A stretch of 64,000 nucleotides of DNA, from positions 15,355,358-15,419,357 of the forward strand of contig OZ025274.1 of assembly GCA_964019165.1 (NCBI GenBank). Direction: 5' to 3'. Of the stretch, positions 1 through 20,647 are shown piece by piece (the first letter of the stretch is position 1; each line of letters begins with the position of its first letter). The position numbers were made by a program, and so were the translations under genes. The notes beneath the pieces were generated by a model. The model had not been told where the DNA came from, made no database searches, and was given only the letters and a program-made list of their open reading frames with translations. This DNA is from Mastigias papua (Eukaryota; Cnidaria; Scyphozoa; Rhizostomeae; Mastigiidae).

Positions 1-709
1 CGATTGTTAAAAAAAGTTACGAAAGTTCATCACTGGATTTTTGAGACTGAAAGAATTCAATGAGTCTATTCAACACTGTAATGTTACGCAAACTTGAAAG
101 AAATTTTCGATATTGGGGGAAAAGACTTTCTTATGAAAGAACATTTGTTGCGAATTCTGTGCTCTAGTAGTGCATCTGTTGCTGTATCTATGGGTTGTCT
201 CGTTGACCTTATTAGAGATACCATTAATTGTCCATTATACTTCCGTGTTTTAGACAAAGATATTTAGGATTCAATGAACTTTTGTTGCCTAATACGTAAC
301 ATCAGTCAACTCGAACCATAGAGGAAATTTGACATAACAGTTGATCAATATGCGGAGGAGCGCATAAATTACTATGACAACAGAGTTGTCAATCATCATC
401 TTCATAGATAATGAAAATGGCTGGTGACCAAGTAGATGCATTAGAAAACGTCATGAATTTTTGAAGACTTTGCGAATAGTTTACCTGCATATTTATTAAA
501 GACGAAGGAATAACTGTAAAGAGAGGGATCTACTTGAACTTAGTTTAGTGTGCAGCTGTGTTGATTTTGTGACAATTGCCTTAGAACTATTATGTTTTGA
601 AGAACGCACGGCCTACAATAGCTATGCGTACATCTTGATTCTGCAGGCAGTTGTGATTCGTTGGTACATCCTACCTGCATGGAAAGAAGCACATAGTGAT
701 TGGGATAAC
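1..709. other. 5' flank of the CCDC74-like gene
   Basis: No gene recognised. The frame of the first CCDC74-like exon is open upstream of the chosen ATG from about 548, but without another ATG, so this stretch is probably promoter and 5' untranslated sequence. No clear TATA box was seen. Confidence 0.4.
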
Positions 710-8760
<8,051 letters not shown>

Positions 8761-9149
8761 GAACTGACAAATGGATGTACATAGTATTCGTTTTAGTTTT
8801 AGGCGTTCAGCAGTAAACTAATTATACATTTGAGCATTTTCAATTTTTTTTATCTAGTGTGTAACAGGTGGCAATTGTTCTTTGTTGTTTAGACTTCTGA
8901 TATTTTGTTTGTTTGTTTGTTTATGTAACAAACAGTCAGCTGTGTGTAGCGCACTTATAGAGCTTCAAGGGGGATATATGGTATTCATATTCATATTAAA
9001 ATTTGTTATGCACAAGCAACCCTTCAACCATTATCCTACCTCTATGCCTTCAACACAGATAGTAACAACAACAACAAAACCACGAACTAAGTTATTCATA
9101 CTATAGTAGCGAATCAAATAAAACTAAAACAAAACAAGTTCGTTTGGAG
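8761..9149. other. 3' flank of the CCDC74-like gene
   Basis: No gene seen. An AATAAA at 9117-9122 could serve the CCDC74-like transcript. Confidence 0.4.
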
Positions 9150-10255
9150 CTGTTCTTCCAGGGGGTCGTGTTCTTTTACGTTGTGTTCATCATATACACT
9201 GTCAGTTGCCTTTTAAAGGCATTTATTGTTGGCAACTCACGTATATCCATAGGTGCATCATTCCAGTCCATAAGACCCAAGTCATGATAGCTTTTTTATA
9301 CTGCTCAGTCCTATGCTTAGGGATCTAGAGGTTTTGGCTATTTCTCGTATTGTAAGATGAGAAACTAGACCTTGGTTTGTACTTTTCTAGGAAGCTTTCT
9401 TGGCAATGTTTGCGTATGATTTTATAGCTCTAACATTCCTATCAAAATAAATTTTGTCTTCTACACTCATCCCAGGACATGACCAAATATCTTTAATTTT
9501 GGCGTTCTTAATTATTTATATAGCCCTAGTTTGGAGTCGATGAAGGGCAGCCAGTTTTGTTTTTCACAAGCTACCCCAAACAACATCACCATAACGCAAC
9601 TGGCTTTCTACTAATGCATAATAGACCATGCATAGTCGCGATTGGGTGGTATATTTTTCAATCTCTTTAATACCCACATACCAGAGTTAGTTTTGTTCTT
9701 TGTGCGGTTGAATTGACCTTCCCATGTAAGGTCCTCATCAACAATCGATCCAAGGGACTTCGCTTGCGTTACTCTTTTTATTATTTTTATTTAGTTATTA
9801 AGCACCAGGTTCTCAGGGTGTTTGCTTTTGAGTGGATGCCCTATGACCATAAATTTGGTTTCTTGAGGGTTCAGACTGAGTTTATTGATTCTCATTTAGC
9901 ATCTCCTCACATACATCATCTGTCAATCTCTCTACGCCATTAGATGCAGCTATCACATTTTTGTCATCCGCGAAGATGCTAGCTCTTGAATGTTGAAGAC
10001 TATTTTTCAATATCACTTAAGTAAATAATGAATAGAAGGGGGCCCAGGCAAGAGCCTTGAGATATGTACCATATGTGACTTTCCTTGGTTTTGACCTATG
10101 CCCATTCAAAGTATAAAACTGGGTTCTGTTTGTTTGATAAGATTCAAACCAACCACCTGTTCAGTCTGCAATCCCATAATGAGCTTCTTTACAATTCTCT
10201 GGTGAAAAGATGTCATTTACTTGGGGGCACTATACTTTGAAAGTCTGTTTTTAAA
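9150..10255 (-). mobile_element. degenerate non-LTR retrotransposon (LINE) reverse-transcriptase fragment
   Basis: The minus strand reads as the C-terminal half of a LINE reverse transcriptase broken by many stops. In order: the box QGSCLGPLLFIIYLSDIEK near 10030-10080, then IFADDKNVIAASNG near 9960 (the FADD catalytic motif with both aspartates), then KSLGSIVDEDLTWEG near 9730 and a WVLKRLKNIPP-like stretch near 9650, typical of the domain after the RT palm. The reading frame shifts repeatedly, so the copy is dead. It resembles CR1/Jockey-type elements in these motifs; the clade is not resolved. It lies between the convergent ends of the CCDC74-like gene and BOLA2. Confidence 0.82.
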
Positions 10256-10486
10256 ACATGGTTTTATCAATCTCATAATTCTATCAGTCAAGCATGGTAA
10301 TCGAATTATATATACTGGAGAACCAGTGAAAGTCAAAACAATCAGAGATGGCGAAATTACCTTCACTTTGACATTCCAAAACTATTGTAAGGTTCAACAG
10401 CCTCGAGGCAAAGCTCTAGAGTAGTATTACAGGACAAAAAAGAATTTCAACTCAAAAAATGAGCTTAATACCGAAAAAGATAGTGC

Positions 10487-10492
10487 TTTATT
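10487..10492 (-). terminator. poly(A) signal AATAAA for BOLA2
   Basis: TTTATT on the plus strand reads AATAAA on the minus strand, about 100 nt after the BOLA2 stop codon. Confidence 0.5.
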
Positions 10493-10595
10493 TATCCTGT
10501 TAATCAACAGCTAAAATGTAAATTCCTACAAATGAGGATAAATTGAGCAGGTATGTTTTCATGAGTCTTCAATGATATTTCACAGGCCATATTTA

Positions 10596-11191
10596 TCATG
10601 TCTGTTGCTTTTCCCACTGTTCTGGTGTCAATGTCTTCATTGTTAGTGCATGGATGCTTTTCATCTCATCTTCCAATGCACTATTCACCATTCTATGTCG
10701 TTGCAAAAGTGGTTTCCCAGTGAATTTATCAGAAACAATAACAGTTGAAAAGCTTGTTCCACAACCACCAGATATATCTTCAATATTCTGCAGAATGAAA
10801 CAGTACTTATAGTCAATGTTTTCAAGATAAAAGTGCCGAAGCATTTTGTTTGAAAAGAATAGATTTACATATTACTGCAGGATTTCGGTTGACAGGTTTT
10901 GCTACTTATCGTCTAAGAATCTAAACTCTACCGTAGCTGTCAGGTAAGTTTATGATATACACTTGTTCTTTCTGTCATGAAGGAACTTTTGGAAACGCGA
11001 AGTTTTCTATTACAATTGTGTAGAAAGCAGACATCTAGTACGTTTTTCCTTAAAACATACTGAACCTGAATCCATCTATGCTAGGCCTATCGTTGAATAT
11101 TCGCTAGTACTAACGTTTGAGCCCTTACCAAATGTATCGGTGAAAATGCATCAGTGAGTTTTTTTTCCAACAATGGCTTCTCGACAGACAT
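10596..11191 (-). CDS. BOLA2: BolA-like protein 2
   Basis: Two coding exons on the minus strand: 11191-11129 and 10787-10596, joined in phase 0, giving 84 residues; family members are about 86. The C-terminal BolA signature KPLLQRHRMVNSALEDE is intact, followed by IHALTMKTLTPEQWEK, which is diagnostic of BOLA2 rather than BOLA1 or BOLA3. The preceding SGGCGTSF supplies the conserved cysteine, and RHRMVN the histidine, that relatives use to share a [2Fe-2S] cluster with monothiol glutaredoxins. The known role is cytosolic iron-sulfur trafficking with GLRX3. The first exon starts MSVEKPLLEKKL. The gene is transcribed away from the TBC1D10-like gene, with 731 bp between the two start codons. Confidence 0.93.
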
Positions 11192-11922
11192 CTTGCTGGT
11201 AGGATATATATGCACCTTTTTATTTCGTGTGAAAAGGTTGCGATAGGATGGTACAAATCTCTTTCTCACCACGTGGTCGACAGCTATTTCCAAATTGTTT
11301 TAACTCAAAATCCCTACGTCTGTATTACACACTAATACGGCTAATCATCCGTGAGTACCTGCCGTCTTGATGTGAATTTATTGTGTATAGATATATAATT
11401 AAATTCCATAACCTGTAGAAACGATGTTGTTGTGGGCAGCCATATTGAGTAAAGAGGTTTCAGTGGCATGAACTTGCGCAGGACACAAACGTCATGCTCC
11501 TTCGCACTATATGCACTGAATACAAAGCACTCTGTTTTCTGAATAATGACAACGCGTGGAGAAGTTGAAGAGCTTTCCGAATAATGACAACGCGCGAATG
11601 GGAATGAAGATCTCAACATTCATGTTTTTGATCTAGAGTACAGCCCTTGAGAGAATAATGGCTGTTGTGTCAGCGCTAATAATGCTTCAAATTTCCCGCT
11701 AAGCATTATTGCCCAGCAACAACCAACTGGCTCAACACGAAAAAGAGGCAATTTAAATCAGTTGGAACTGTAAGTCGGAAGTCGGTAATGTGACAAGTGT
11801 TGACGAAGTCTTTTACACTCTTACTGCAATGAAAAACAAACATAGATGTTTAGGTCAAGGAGTAAATGATAGTAGTTTTCTATAGAAAGACTACAGCTGT
11901 CATCTTATGATGAAGTGATACA
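11192..11922. promoter_or_regulatory. shared upstream region of BOLA2 and the TBC1D10-like gene
   Basis: 731 bp separate the divergent start codons, so both promoters and both 5' UTRs must lie here or in unseen leader exons. It contains a short direct repeat, TCCGAATAATGACAACGCG-like at about 11540-11595 (GAATAATGACAACGCG occurs twice). No TATA box was identified. The bidirectional promoter is an inference from geometry. Confidence 0.45.
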
Positions 11923-14900
11923 ATGAGTAGTTTTCAAGACGCCTTGGAGACAGTGACTGTTCTAAGCTACAAAAAGATCGAAGATTATTCAAAAGATTTT
12001 GATAGGACAAAAGCTATTGATGAGTTAGATGATGATGTACAGACGGATAGATATGGTTTTATCATACACGAAGCCAATGATGCCATTCAATCAAAGTAAG
12101 CTGGAGCTTTAGAGTTCACTTTGCATACGTCGATTTTTGCACCTGTGCATATGCATTGAGTCTTATGAATTGAAAAGTAGCAATTATTGAAGATGAACAA
12201 ACCAGTGATATATCTGGTTCAAGAATTGCCAATAATTACCTGGGTAACAGAAATTCGTTAATATTCCCATCAAAGTCATCTTGCCTCTTTATGGAAATTG
12301 TGTCAGCCCCACACTAGAGCCATTTTCAGGAAATGGAATTGTTGCTGGTATTAGATAGTAAAGAGGGCGCTGATAAAGATTCAAAGACACCCGCTGGAAT
12401 CTCGGGCGAAAGTGCTCTACTTCCCTCAGGCATTCTCAGCTCATGTTATGAATGCCAAAATGCTCCCTTTGTTTGTAATCTAGGCTAGAATATACTTAAA
12501 GGCATGTCTGTGGAAGAATTGTCTTCAGTCATTGCTTTGGGTATCTTCATAGTTCCTTAGAGAGTCTTGATATAGTAGTAGAAACTGGGAAATTCCTAGT
12601 AACTTGGAAGTATGTATTTTTGCCCACAGTGAGGACTACATGCCTTTTTATAAGGAACCTGCTCAAGGCCTGTGCAAGGGTTTGAAAAGATTCTTAATTT
12701 TGGACCTCCAGTAATCAAATTGTAGTACTAAAAATTCTGTAGCAGTTCTTTTATAGTGAAAAATTCATTTTGACTGCTTTGAGTACAATTAGCCTTGGCA
12801 CTTATTAGAGAGAGGGTCTATAGCTATAGTCAGAGACAGCATAGCCAAAAACTACTCAACGAAGCACTTGACACAAGCATAGCAAACAATGTATGCAGGT
12901 TTTTGCTGCAAATGAATGGAATGGGCTCCCTAATTCTTGGTTGTTTGCTGTTATAGAACTTTTTCGAAGTGAAAAGTTCCTTTGGGAATTTTCCTTTAGT
13001 AGCATAAGTTCTTTGAATATTTTGTCATTCTACAAGTAGGTACCTTGTAGAGTGGTTCCTTATAAAAAAGCATGTAGAATAGTTTGTGAAACCAATTGAC
13101 AGAAAGGTGCTCTATGCACTGCAGAATTAATGATGCACCCACTTAGCATTATTCCTTTTGCAAAGTGAACAAAGTAAATTTGAGCATAGAAATTACATAG
13201 GTTAGTTTGTGAATACATGTTGGTTGGCTCACTATGAAGTTGGTTTCTTTAGTTATTTGGCTAGCTTTCTAGTTAGACATGAGTTGTTGGCACAGGTTGG
13301 ATTTTGTGACAATCATATATGCTAACTAGTGCTGGTGTTGGCATGTAGTCCACAGCTTCTATCCATGGATTTTTTTTAATATTGACTTAATAGCCAGTGG
13401 GCATGTGAGTTAGGTGATAGTTTGTAGTGAGTAAGCTTATACAGTGTATGATTCAAACATGTGAATGCTTGGTTTGCACCCATATACCCCCAAGAAGCAA
13501 CTAAGCATTAACTGCTTATATATTTGTTTAGAGAACAACACCTACCACTTGAGATTATAAGAAAGAGAGAACGTAAGTGGATATCAATGCTAAGGAAATG
13601 GGAAACATATGTGAAATCAAAGCAGAAAGTGGTAACTATATTTACTGATGTTTTATTTTTACCAACAGAACTTGCTAAGATATAGAAAAGTGAGTTATCT
13701 ACTGCAATTCAGAAGTAGTTTATGATTATTGTAATATGCAAATTTTAGATCAGTAGGCTCCAGTTGAAGGGTCTAGTAAATGTTGTATAAGTGGAAAGGT
13801 GTAGAAATCAATTGAATTTCTTGGCTTTGTCAGGAAAAAATAAAAGAGAGGTGCAGGAAAGGCATACCACCTGCAGTTCGTGGAAAAGTATGGCAATATT
13901 TGACAGGTGCGATTCAGTTGCGAGAAAAGAACCCGGGGCTTTATCAGGTGTGTGGACAGTGGTATATTGAAATCATAGGTCTATTTTTATAAGTCTACTA
14001 AAATTTTTCATTGTTTGTTGTTTGTGGTGATTTTGTTAGTTGCTCCATTGTATGCACAGGGGGCTGATTTATTTAAATGACAAAAATCATTATAAAAATT
14101 TACAAAAATGTTCAGATGATTTTCCATCTTACTTCAATTTTTACGAAATCCATTTCTTTTCCATGCATATTAAACCTGTGTATAGTTGAACAGAAACTCA
14201 GTTTAACACCAGTGATGATATATCCTTTGTAGAAGTTGATTGTTAAAGAAAGCCCAGATTGGGAGCCAATCATACGAAAGGATGTACCAAGGACATTCCC
14301 TTATCATACCATGTTCCTAGAAGATGGAGGCCCAGGGTATGCCTACTGTTAGCTAATTAGTTCTTGGGTTGTTTTCTTCTTCTGACCTAAATGTATAGTT
14401 GCTTCACTGCTGTAGCTATGCCTCTCTGTAAGGATGTTAGGATGTGTGTGATCAATTGTGTGCCTCATAGTGGAATGTCACATTGAGGCACTTGATTTTT
14501 GTCCAGCATTTATTGTCAATGTGCATGATCGGTTAATTTTCAAGAACGAGGTGAATCATGCACCTCGCCTCGAGGTGTTTGTTGGGATGCACGCATGCGA
14601 TTGTGCACCTGAAATGGAAAGGCCTGTGTGAGACCTTGCAAGTTTACAACAATCATAACTAGTACATGAAAGTTGTGATCATTTTAGTAAGGTTATGTTT
14701 TTCTCTCATACTCATTGTTAAGCATAATTTTGATCAACTTCTGTGTAATTGCCTTATTCTTGGTGAACTTGCTTGAATGCTATGGACCAATAGCCAGATA
14801 CAAAAAGTAAATTTGTAAATAAAGACTTCTGTGCTAAGTTATGGATCAATAAAATGTAGAAATTTTAAACTTGATCTCTTTTAATGAATGAAAACTCTCT

Positions 14901-17900
14901 TTGTAGACAAACAAGCCTATTTCAAGTTCTCAAGGCATTTAGTTTGTATGATTCAGATATAGGTTACAGCCAGGTTAGATCCAATTAATAGATAAACTGA
15001 GCATGAGTTATTTTGTATCAGCTACTCAAGCCCATTGGTATCTTTTTTAAGCACTCTTTGCTCCAAATGCATTTTAACAATATCACAATTTGATGTTATG
15101 TACATTATAGGATGCATTGTTTTTGTGTAGCATGTAATATGATATGATTTCCCTAAAATAGCCTCTTTGTTATGAATAAAAATGCCTAAATTCAGATCAT
15201 CATTAAGCTAGTCCTTTATAATAACATGCCTATATCCAGGTAATCAAGAGTTGTCCTTTCACATAGCTGTGTTGATAGGCATACCCTATAGGAAAATTTT
15301 ACGCCTTAAAGTGGCTACTTCAGAGTGATACCTTACATCATCCTATTGTCTGGTGACTTCACCAATTTGCTCTTAGTGTGAATTATGCCTTTTATGTAAT
15401 GTCCACTGGGTATGACATTGATATTGCACCCAGTGGTATTGTTATTGTTTCATATTAGTGTTTGTATGAAGTAAGTGCATGTAAAAAAAGGTTACACCTA
15501 ATATCACAACCTTTTTGCATGTGTACTGTTAGAATATCAAATATTCCTTGCTTGGAGTCCCAATTTAATTTGCTGTAGCATGTCTTTTCTATATATTTAG
15601 TTGCATTCGTAAAAGGGGTGCAGAACAGAGCCCCTAAATTGTTTAAAGAACTCATTTTTTGAGCTTGTTTGTTTTGCTCAAAACAAGGCCTGTATCACAT
15701 GTTGCATGTGTTGATAATTCTTTTGAGTTAATTTTTCCAAATTTCACATCAGCTGTACTTCTGTCATCTCAATGATCTGTTTTCCTATTTGATTCAGCTA
15801 GTAGTATTACAGAGGCATGTTATGTTTGACCTGTTTTATTTTTTACCATAGGCTTTGTCTCCAATTGCTGCTGTATTGCTGATGCACATGACAGAAGAAG
15901 TAAGCCAAATATTTGCTTGTGTTCTGTGATACATGTCTTTTCTCATAAATGCCATCTTGGTTTCTTTCTTTGTCATCAAACTTGCCTTAGGGTTTATCAC
16001 AAATTTACATTTTCTGGTTCTGATGTCAATTACCACTTTAGTTCACCATTTTTTACTGCATTGTTCATGTTCAATATTTATTAATTGTTATTTATCCAAT
16101 ATTTTGATATTTTAAATGCTACCTCCCTTTTGCAATATAATTGTTTAATGTTCAAGAAATATATTCTCTATGGTCCCAACAAAATTCTTTATAGACACTG
16201 TGCATTTCAAAATTAGGGCATAGTACATTTCCAGCTTTGGCTTATTTGCTTACAAGATTCTGGCAGTTTTACAGCAATGCAATCATTCTTAAGGCCTAGA
16301 CATATTTTCCTTGTGACTTTGTGACATGACATGATCACTGAATTCTGACATGAATTCATCCTTTTTATTGGTATGGCATTAACTCATTTTAAGAGTTAGT
16401 TCTGGTGTATTCTCTTGTAAGGAGAGTGTGCATTTGTAAAGAGAGGAAAACACATTTAATTAATATTTTTCACTTCACAATGCATGACTGTGACTATTCT
16501 TCTAATTTTTTGCCAGAAGGAGACACTTGCACAATTCATGATTATTTTTCTAGGAATCCTTTTGGGTTCTAGTTGCAATTACTGGAAAATACCTGCAAGG
16601 GTACTTTGGGAAGAATTTGGTATGTTGTTTTTCTTAGCATTCATAAGATCTTATTTTGCATTTTTGCTTCCAGTTGGTAAATATAATGTTCCTGAACACT
16701 TGGACATTATCTAGGCACTGTTTTCTGGAGAACAATTTCTCCTCTAGCAACTGAATAGCCCTCTGGTAATTTCCAAATATTTGGCTTTCATCATCATTGT
16801 GCTCTCGAATCTCTATTTGACAGTGCATAACATAAAAATGGAAGGTTTATCCTTTCCAAGAAGTTGTGTGGAACTACCAATTCCCCTCTTTTTATTTTTT
16901 TTCTTTACTGTTTGTGTATTTTTCTTTTCTTTAACCCTTTTTATTTTTTGTTGTTAATAAGTTTTTGAAAGGTATTAGTGTTGTCTTTTGTGGAGACCTT
17001 TCTACACCAAGAACAGTACCGTATATAATAATTAAAAGTTGTATTTATTTTTAGTTGCGATATAAAATATTATTTAGCATCTTCAATGGTTATTCTCTAA
17101 AATCTTTCAGGAATCTGTCCAATTGGATGCTTTGATTTTCTCTTCTTTGTTGGACCAGACATTTCCATATATCTCCGTCCACCTTGTGAGTATCATTACA
17201 GAAAATCAGAACCATAATGTTTTTGTTGATTAACTGCTTGAATCTGGAGCTTATTATCTTCCTGAATGCCAAAATGCATGATGCTCCAGAACTGAGAATG
17301 AACATATCTAGACCGCCTGTTTGAAGCCTCATTTTGATATCAATCTGTCAATGCTGTAAATTAAAGAAAAACATAGTCTGTACTTTTGAAATCCACATTC
17401 CTGGAATCATTCACATCAGTTGTTTATTTCTAATTTCTGTTTTTCAATGCTTAAAACTAAATACTGTACTCTCTATATAGTGTTAATCTATCAGTAGCAT
17501 GGACTCAACTAGTCCAATTTTCGTATTTTCTTCACAGAAAACATACAATATTGATCCAGTTATGTACATTGTCGAGTGGATGATGTGCATGTTTTCAAGG
17601 TAAACACTAGCTATGGATTTTATGTGTTAATACATTTTGTTGCACAGCTCAGTGCCCTTTTGCTTTTCTTTCTATGGTTAGTTTTAAAAAATCATCCTAT
17701 GCCTAACCTGATTCTGCCCTCTTCACAGGATAACCTTCCCTAAACTAGTGCTTCTCTCTAGGCATTGAAGAGTTTCTAGTAGTACCTTGATAACTTGATA
17801 TCACAGAACCTCGCCAATTTCTCGGCAAATTCTTTGTTTCACACCAGGCTTTCTGGGAAGGTTAGTGTAAAAGTGCTAGATATCACACACCTAGAACCAT

Positions 17901-20580
17901 TCAGGCGTGTAGTGGCGTGTGTTGTCACCGTGTCACCGTGTCTCCGTGTATACACGGCTCGAAAGCTTTGTCCTCATGTACGTACGGATTTCGATCACAC
18001 AGTCAACAATAGATCCCAGTCAATTCCGAAAAAACTTGGCGAATATATTCTGCCATTAGTAGCACCTATTTATTTAATGCGATAAGGTGTTAAGCCTAAG
18101 TTTGCAATGGATACACTTAGGCCCCATTCACACTATACTGCATTTTTGGACAAATACGAATTACTTTAGCACCGTTTCTGGCTTTGCGTTCACATTGCTC
18201 CACCCCAAAAACGGAGTCAAATGAAACCGGTGATAAAAGCGGAGGTATATGAAAATGGAGCCGAAAAAGTACTGATCTTTGTGGCCCCATTAATGCCCTA
18301 GTCACACTTCTCTGTTTTTGGATAAGAACGGATCTTGTTTGCTCTATTTTTAGCTTAGTGTTCACAATGTTCCACCCCAAAAACGGAGCTAAATGACAAA
18401 ACTGATAAAAGCCGAGCTATGTGAAAACGGAGCTACACAAATATGGATATTTTTGATCTCGTTCACACTATCCCATTTTTGGGCACAAACGCATATGTTT
18501 TGCTCCTTTTTTGACTTTGTGTTCATATTATCCAAATATAAAAAAAGCCTTCAGCCAGATGCGTTTTTGAGGACAAATGTGAATACCATTTTATAGATAT
18601 TCGTTGTTGTCCGAAAACAGAGAAGAAAAACAGCTCCGTTTATGGGAGTAAAAACAAATCCAAAATGATAGCGGAGTAGTGATGACGAGGTGCCACCTCC
18701 TTTCAAGCTGGCAGAAAAAGCAAACGATGAACATTGATTCATCATAATATCCCATGGAACTAGCAACGACAACTTTCTACTTCACGGCAATGAATGCGTG
18801 TGATGTTTTGCACACCTGGGAAGTTGCAGATGTGTGCCAGGGCGTGCGTGTGTGAAGCCTGTACACACATGAAAAGCAGATCTTCGTTACCACCCTGGCT
18901 AGCAAATCTTGTTAGGCGTGCACTTTCCTTTTTGTTAAAATCTAGTTTTGAATTTTTCAGTTACCTCTCTTGTTCGGTTTTCTCATCATGATTTTGATTA
19001 CAAATCTCACTTTTCTACTAGAACCTTGCCATTCTCAACAGCACTCAGAGTCTGGGATATTTTCTTTAATGAAGGTGATTGTTACTGTCTCTTTTTCTCC
19101 TTTAGTGTTTATTACCCACCTATGCATCTAATTTCATGTCTACTTAACTCCCTTCATGCATTAGTTATCTCTTTCCGAATTTTCTGAAATTTAGGCTGCC
19201 CTTTTTGTTAAGTTTGCTGAATTTTCGCTTAATGTTATTTCAATTTTAGGAGTAAAAATGTTGTTCAGAACCGCCTTGTCAATTCTGAAATTGGCCTTTC
19301 CTACGGAGAAAAGTCTGCTAGCTTATTCAGAGTGAGTAAAATAAGTCGTTTGAGCGCATGATCTCAAATGCAACTGAATTTTTATTTCTTAGGGGATAGA
19401 TTCCCTTCCCTTTAGAACAGATTTTATGTTTTCGTTTTGATTGCTGGTAGAAATATTAAAATACCTTGTGAAATTTTTACTGAGGTTTCCTATTTAAACT
19501 TGTTTTAGGTTATCTTAAAACGCACGAAGCTGCTTACGGTAGCAAAATCGATTCTCATGGCTAGTAAACATGTCCAGTTTGGATTTGTAGTTATTCGAGA
19601 ACATTGAAAGTGACAACTGAAGGAAATTTCTGTGTTTGGCTATGATTGAGATTTTCATAAACACATAGAGTATTCTTGAATTTCAGGGATTACGATATCA
19701 TTCATAGAATCAATAATGTCCCTAGAGAAGATTTGAAAGAAACAGTTTTTATATCATTGGTAAGTAGGCATTGCAGCTTCATTTTTTTAACCCATTTGTT
19801 GATAGTTTGTAAATATGAAATTTACCAATGGGATGTAATGGGGTGGAAAACTGCGTAAACAACAGGCGATAGTTGTAAATGCGCCCTATACTCTACAAGA
19901 TAAAGGATTGCACTTCTTTTCACTATTTTTACCAACATGGTGTGGCATGTTGCAACGTGCGTTGCTTGAGTGTTGGCTTGAGTCGTGTGTGGTATTTCTA
20001 ACTGCCTAGTCTCCCATATTGAGCAACCTTCAAAGATATCTAGGGTTGTGCCGGACTGTTTAGTTATAAGTCTACAACTGCCATGGATATTCGATTCCAT
20101 TGCAAGGGCCTTTGAATCTAGAGTCGATTAAGCAATAATTGGCATTCGCTGGTTTTGAATTGCACCGAGAAAATCCTTGTTTTGAAAGACTGGTCACAAA
20201 GTAATGGCGAGATTGCTAAAGTTGTTGAGCAAGAAGAATGCAATGAACCATCCTATGAAGTGAACGTCCAAGTCTTTTTCAAATTTGTTGATTTGATTTT
20301 GAAGCAGGGCACCAATCTCCAATCAGTGGCATGTATAATAATTTCCCTAATATTTTTTACCTCCAATTTTCTCTTTGTTTCTCCATCTTTCTAGCCTCTC
20401 ATTATGTACTTACAGAACCCGTTTTATCACTCTCTTGGATTAGTATAGTCTCAATACTTTTTGACGTTTTACCCCATTACCACGCAGGCGTTAAGTTTGA
20501 AATTAACAAAGACTGACTTAAAAAGACTGCATTTAGACGCATTGATAAAACGACCAGATCTGGCCATAGCAAAATCCTGA
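11923..20580 (+). CDS. TBC1D10: TBC1D10-like Rab GTPase-activating protein, 13 exons
   Basis: Exons 11923-12095, 13532-13631, 13834-13947, 14233-14336, 14907-14973, 15852-15899, 16554-16619, 17111-17185, 17538-17599, 19022-19074, 19250-19331, 19687-19759 and 20488-20580. Phases agree throughout, giving 369 residues. The TBC domain has the arginine finger in GIPPAVRGKVWQYL, the IxxDxxRTFP motif (IIRKDVPRTFPYH) and the glutamine finger in GYSQALSPIAAVLLMHM; the usual cysteine of YCQ is serine, but the glutamine remains. Downstream are YNIDPVMYIVEWMMCMFSR and LRVWDIFFNEG, as in the TBC1D10/EPI64 group. Both fingers are present, so GAP activity toward a Rab is expected; the target Rab cannot be told. 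The protein stops about 30 residues after the domain core, without the long tail and PDZ ligand of vertebrate TBC1D10A. A MITE lies in intron 1. Confidence 0.9.
12639..13074. mobile_element. MITE family A, copy 1 (TA target duplication)
   Basis: 436 bp bounded by about 20-bp inverted repeats (CATGCCTTTTTATAAGGAAC at the left, its near-complement at the right) and flanked by TA on both sides. A second copy with similar ends and interior lies at 55205-55633. The TA duplication fits a Tc1/mariner-type origin (inference). It lies in intron 1 of the TBC1D10-like gene. Confidence 0.85.
18121..18640. repeat. diverged tandem repeat, about 170-bp unit, roughly 3 copies
   Basis: Units share the order TTCACACT-like, a TTTTTGG-centred block, GTTTTGCTC-like, GTTCACA, CCACCCCAAAAACGGAG, and GATAAAAGC-GAG. 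The first two are clearest (18121-18300 and 18300-18455); the third is partial and a more diverged remnant follows. It lies in intron 9 of the TBC1D10-like gene. Confidence 0.75.
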
Positions 20581-20641
20581 AGAGATCTTACTTGAACAAA
20601 TGATGTAAATATTGTATTGAGTATGGTAATGACAAATTTTC

Positions 20642-20647
20642 AATAAA
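20642..20647 (+). terminator. poly(A) signal AATAAA for the TBC1D10-like gene
   Basis: AATAAA lies 61 nt after the stop codon, followed by a T-rich stretch. Confidence 0.65.

Noticed and set aside
20113..20394. Open frame in the last TBC1D10-like intron (NCTEKILVLKDWSQSNGE)
   Set aside because: A phase-0 acceptor exists, but it would replace the TBC C-terminal helix; the exon at 20488 gives the expected KLTKTDLKRLH ending. A rare alternative last exon is not excluded.
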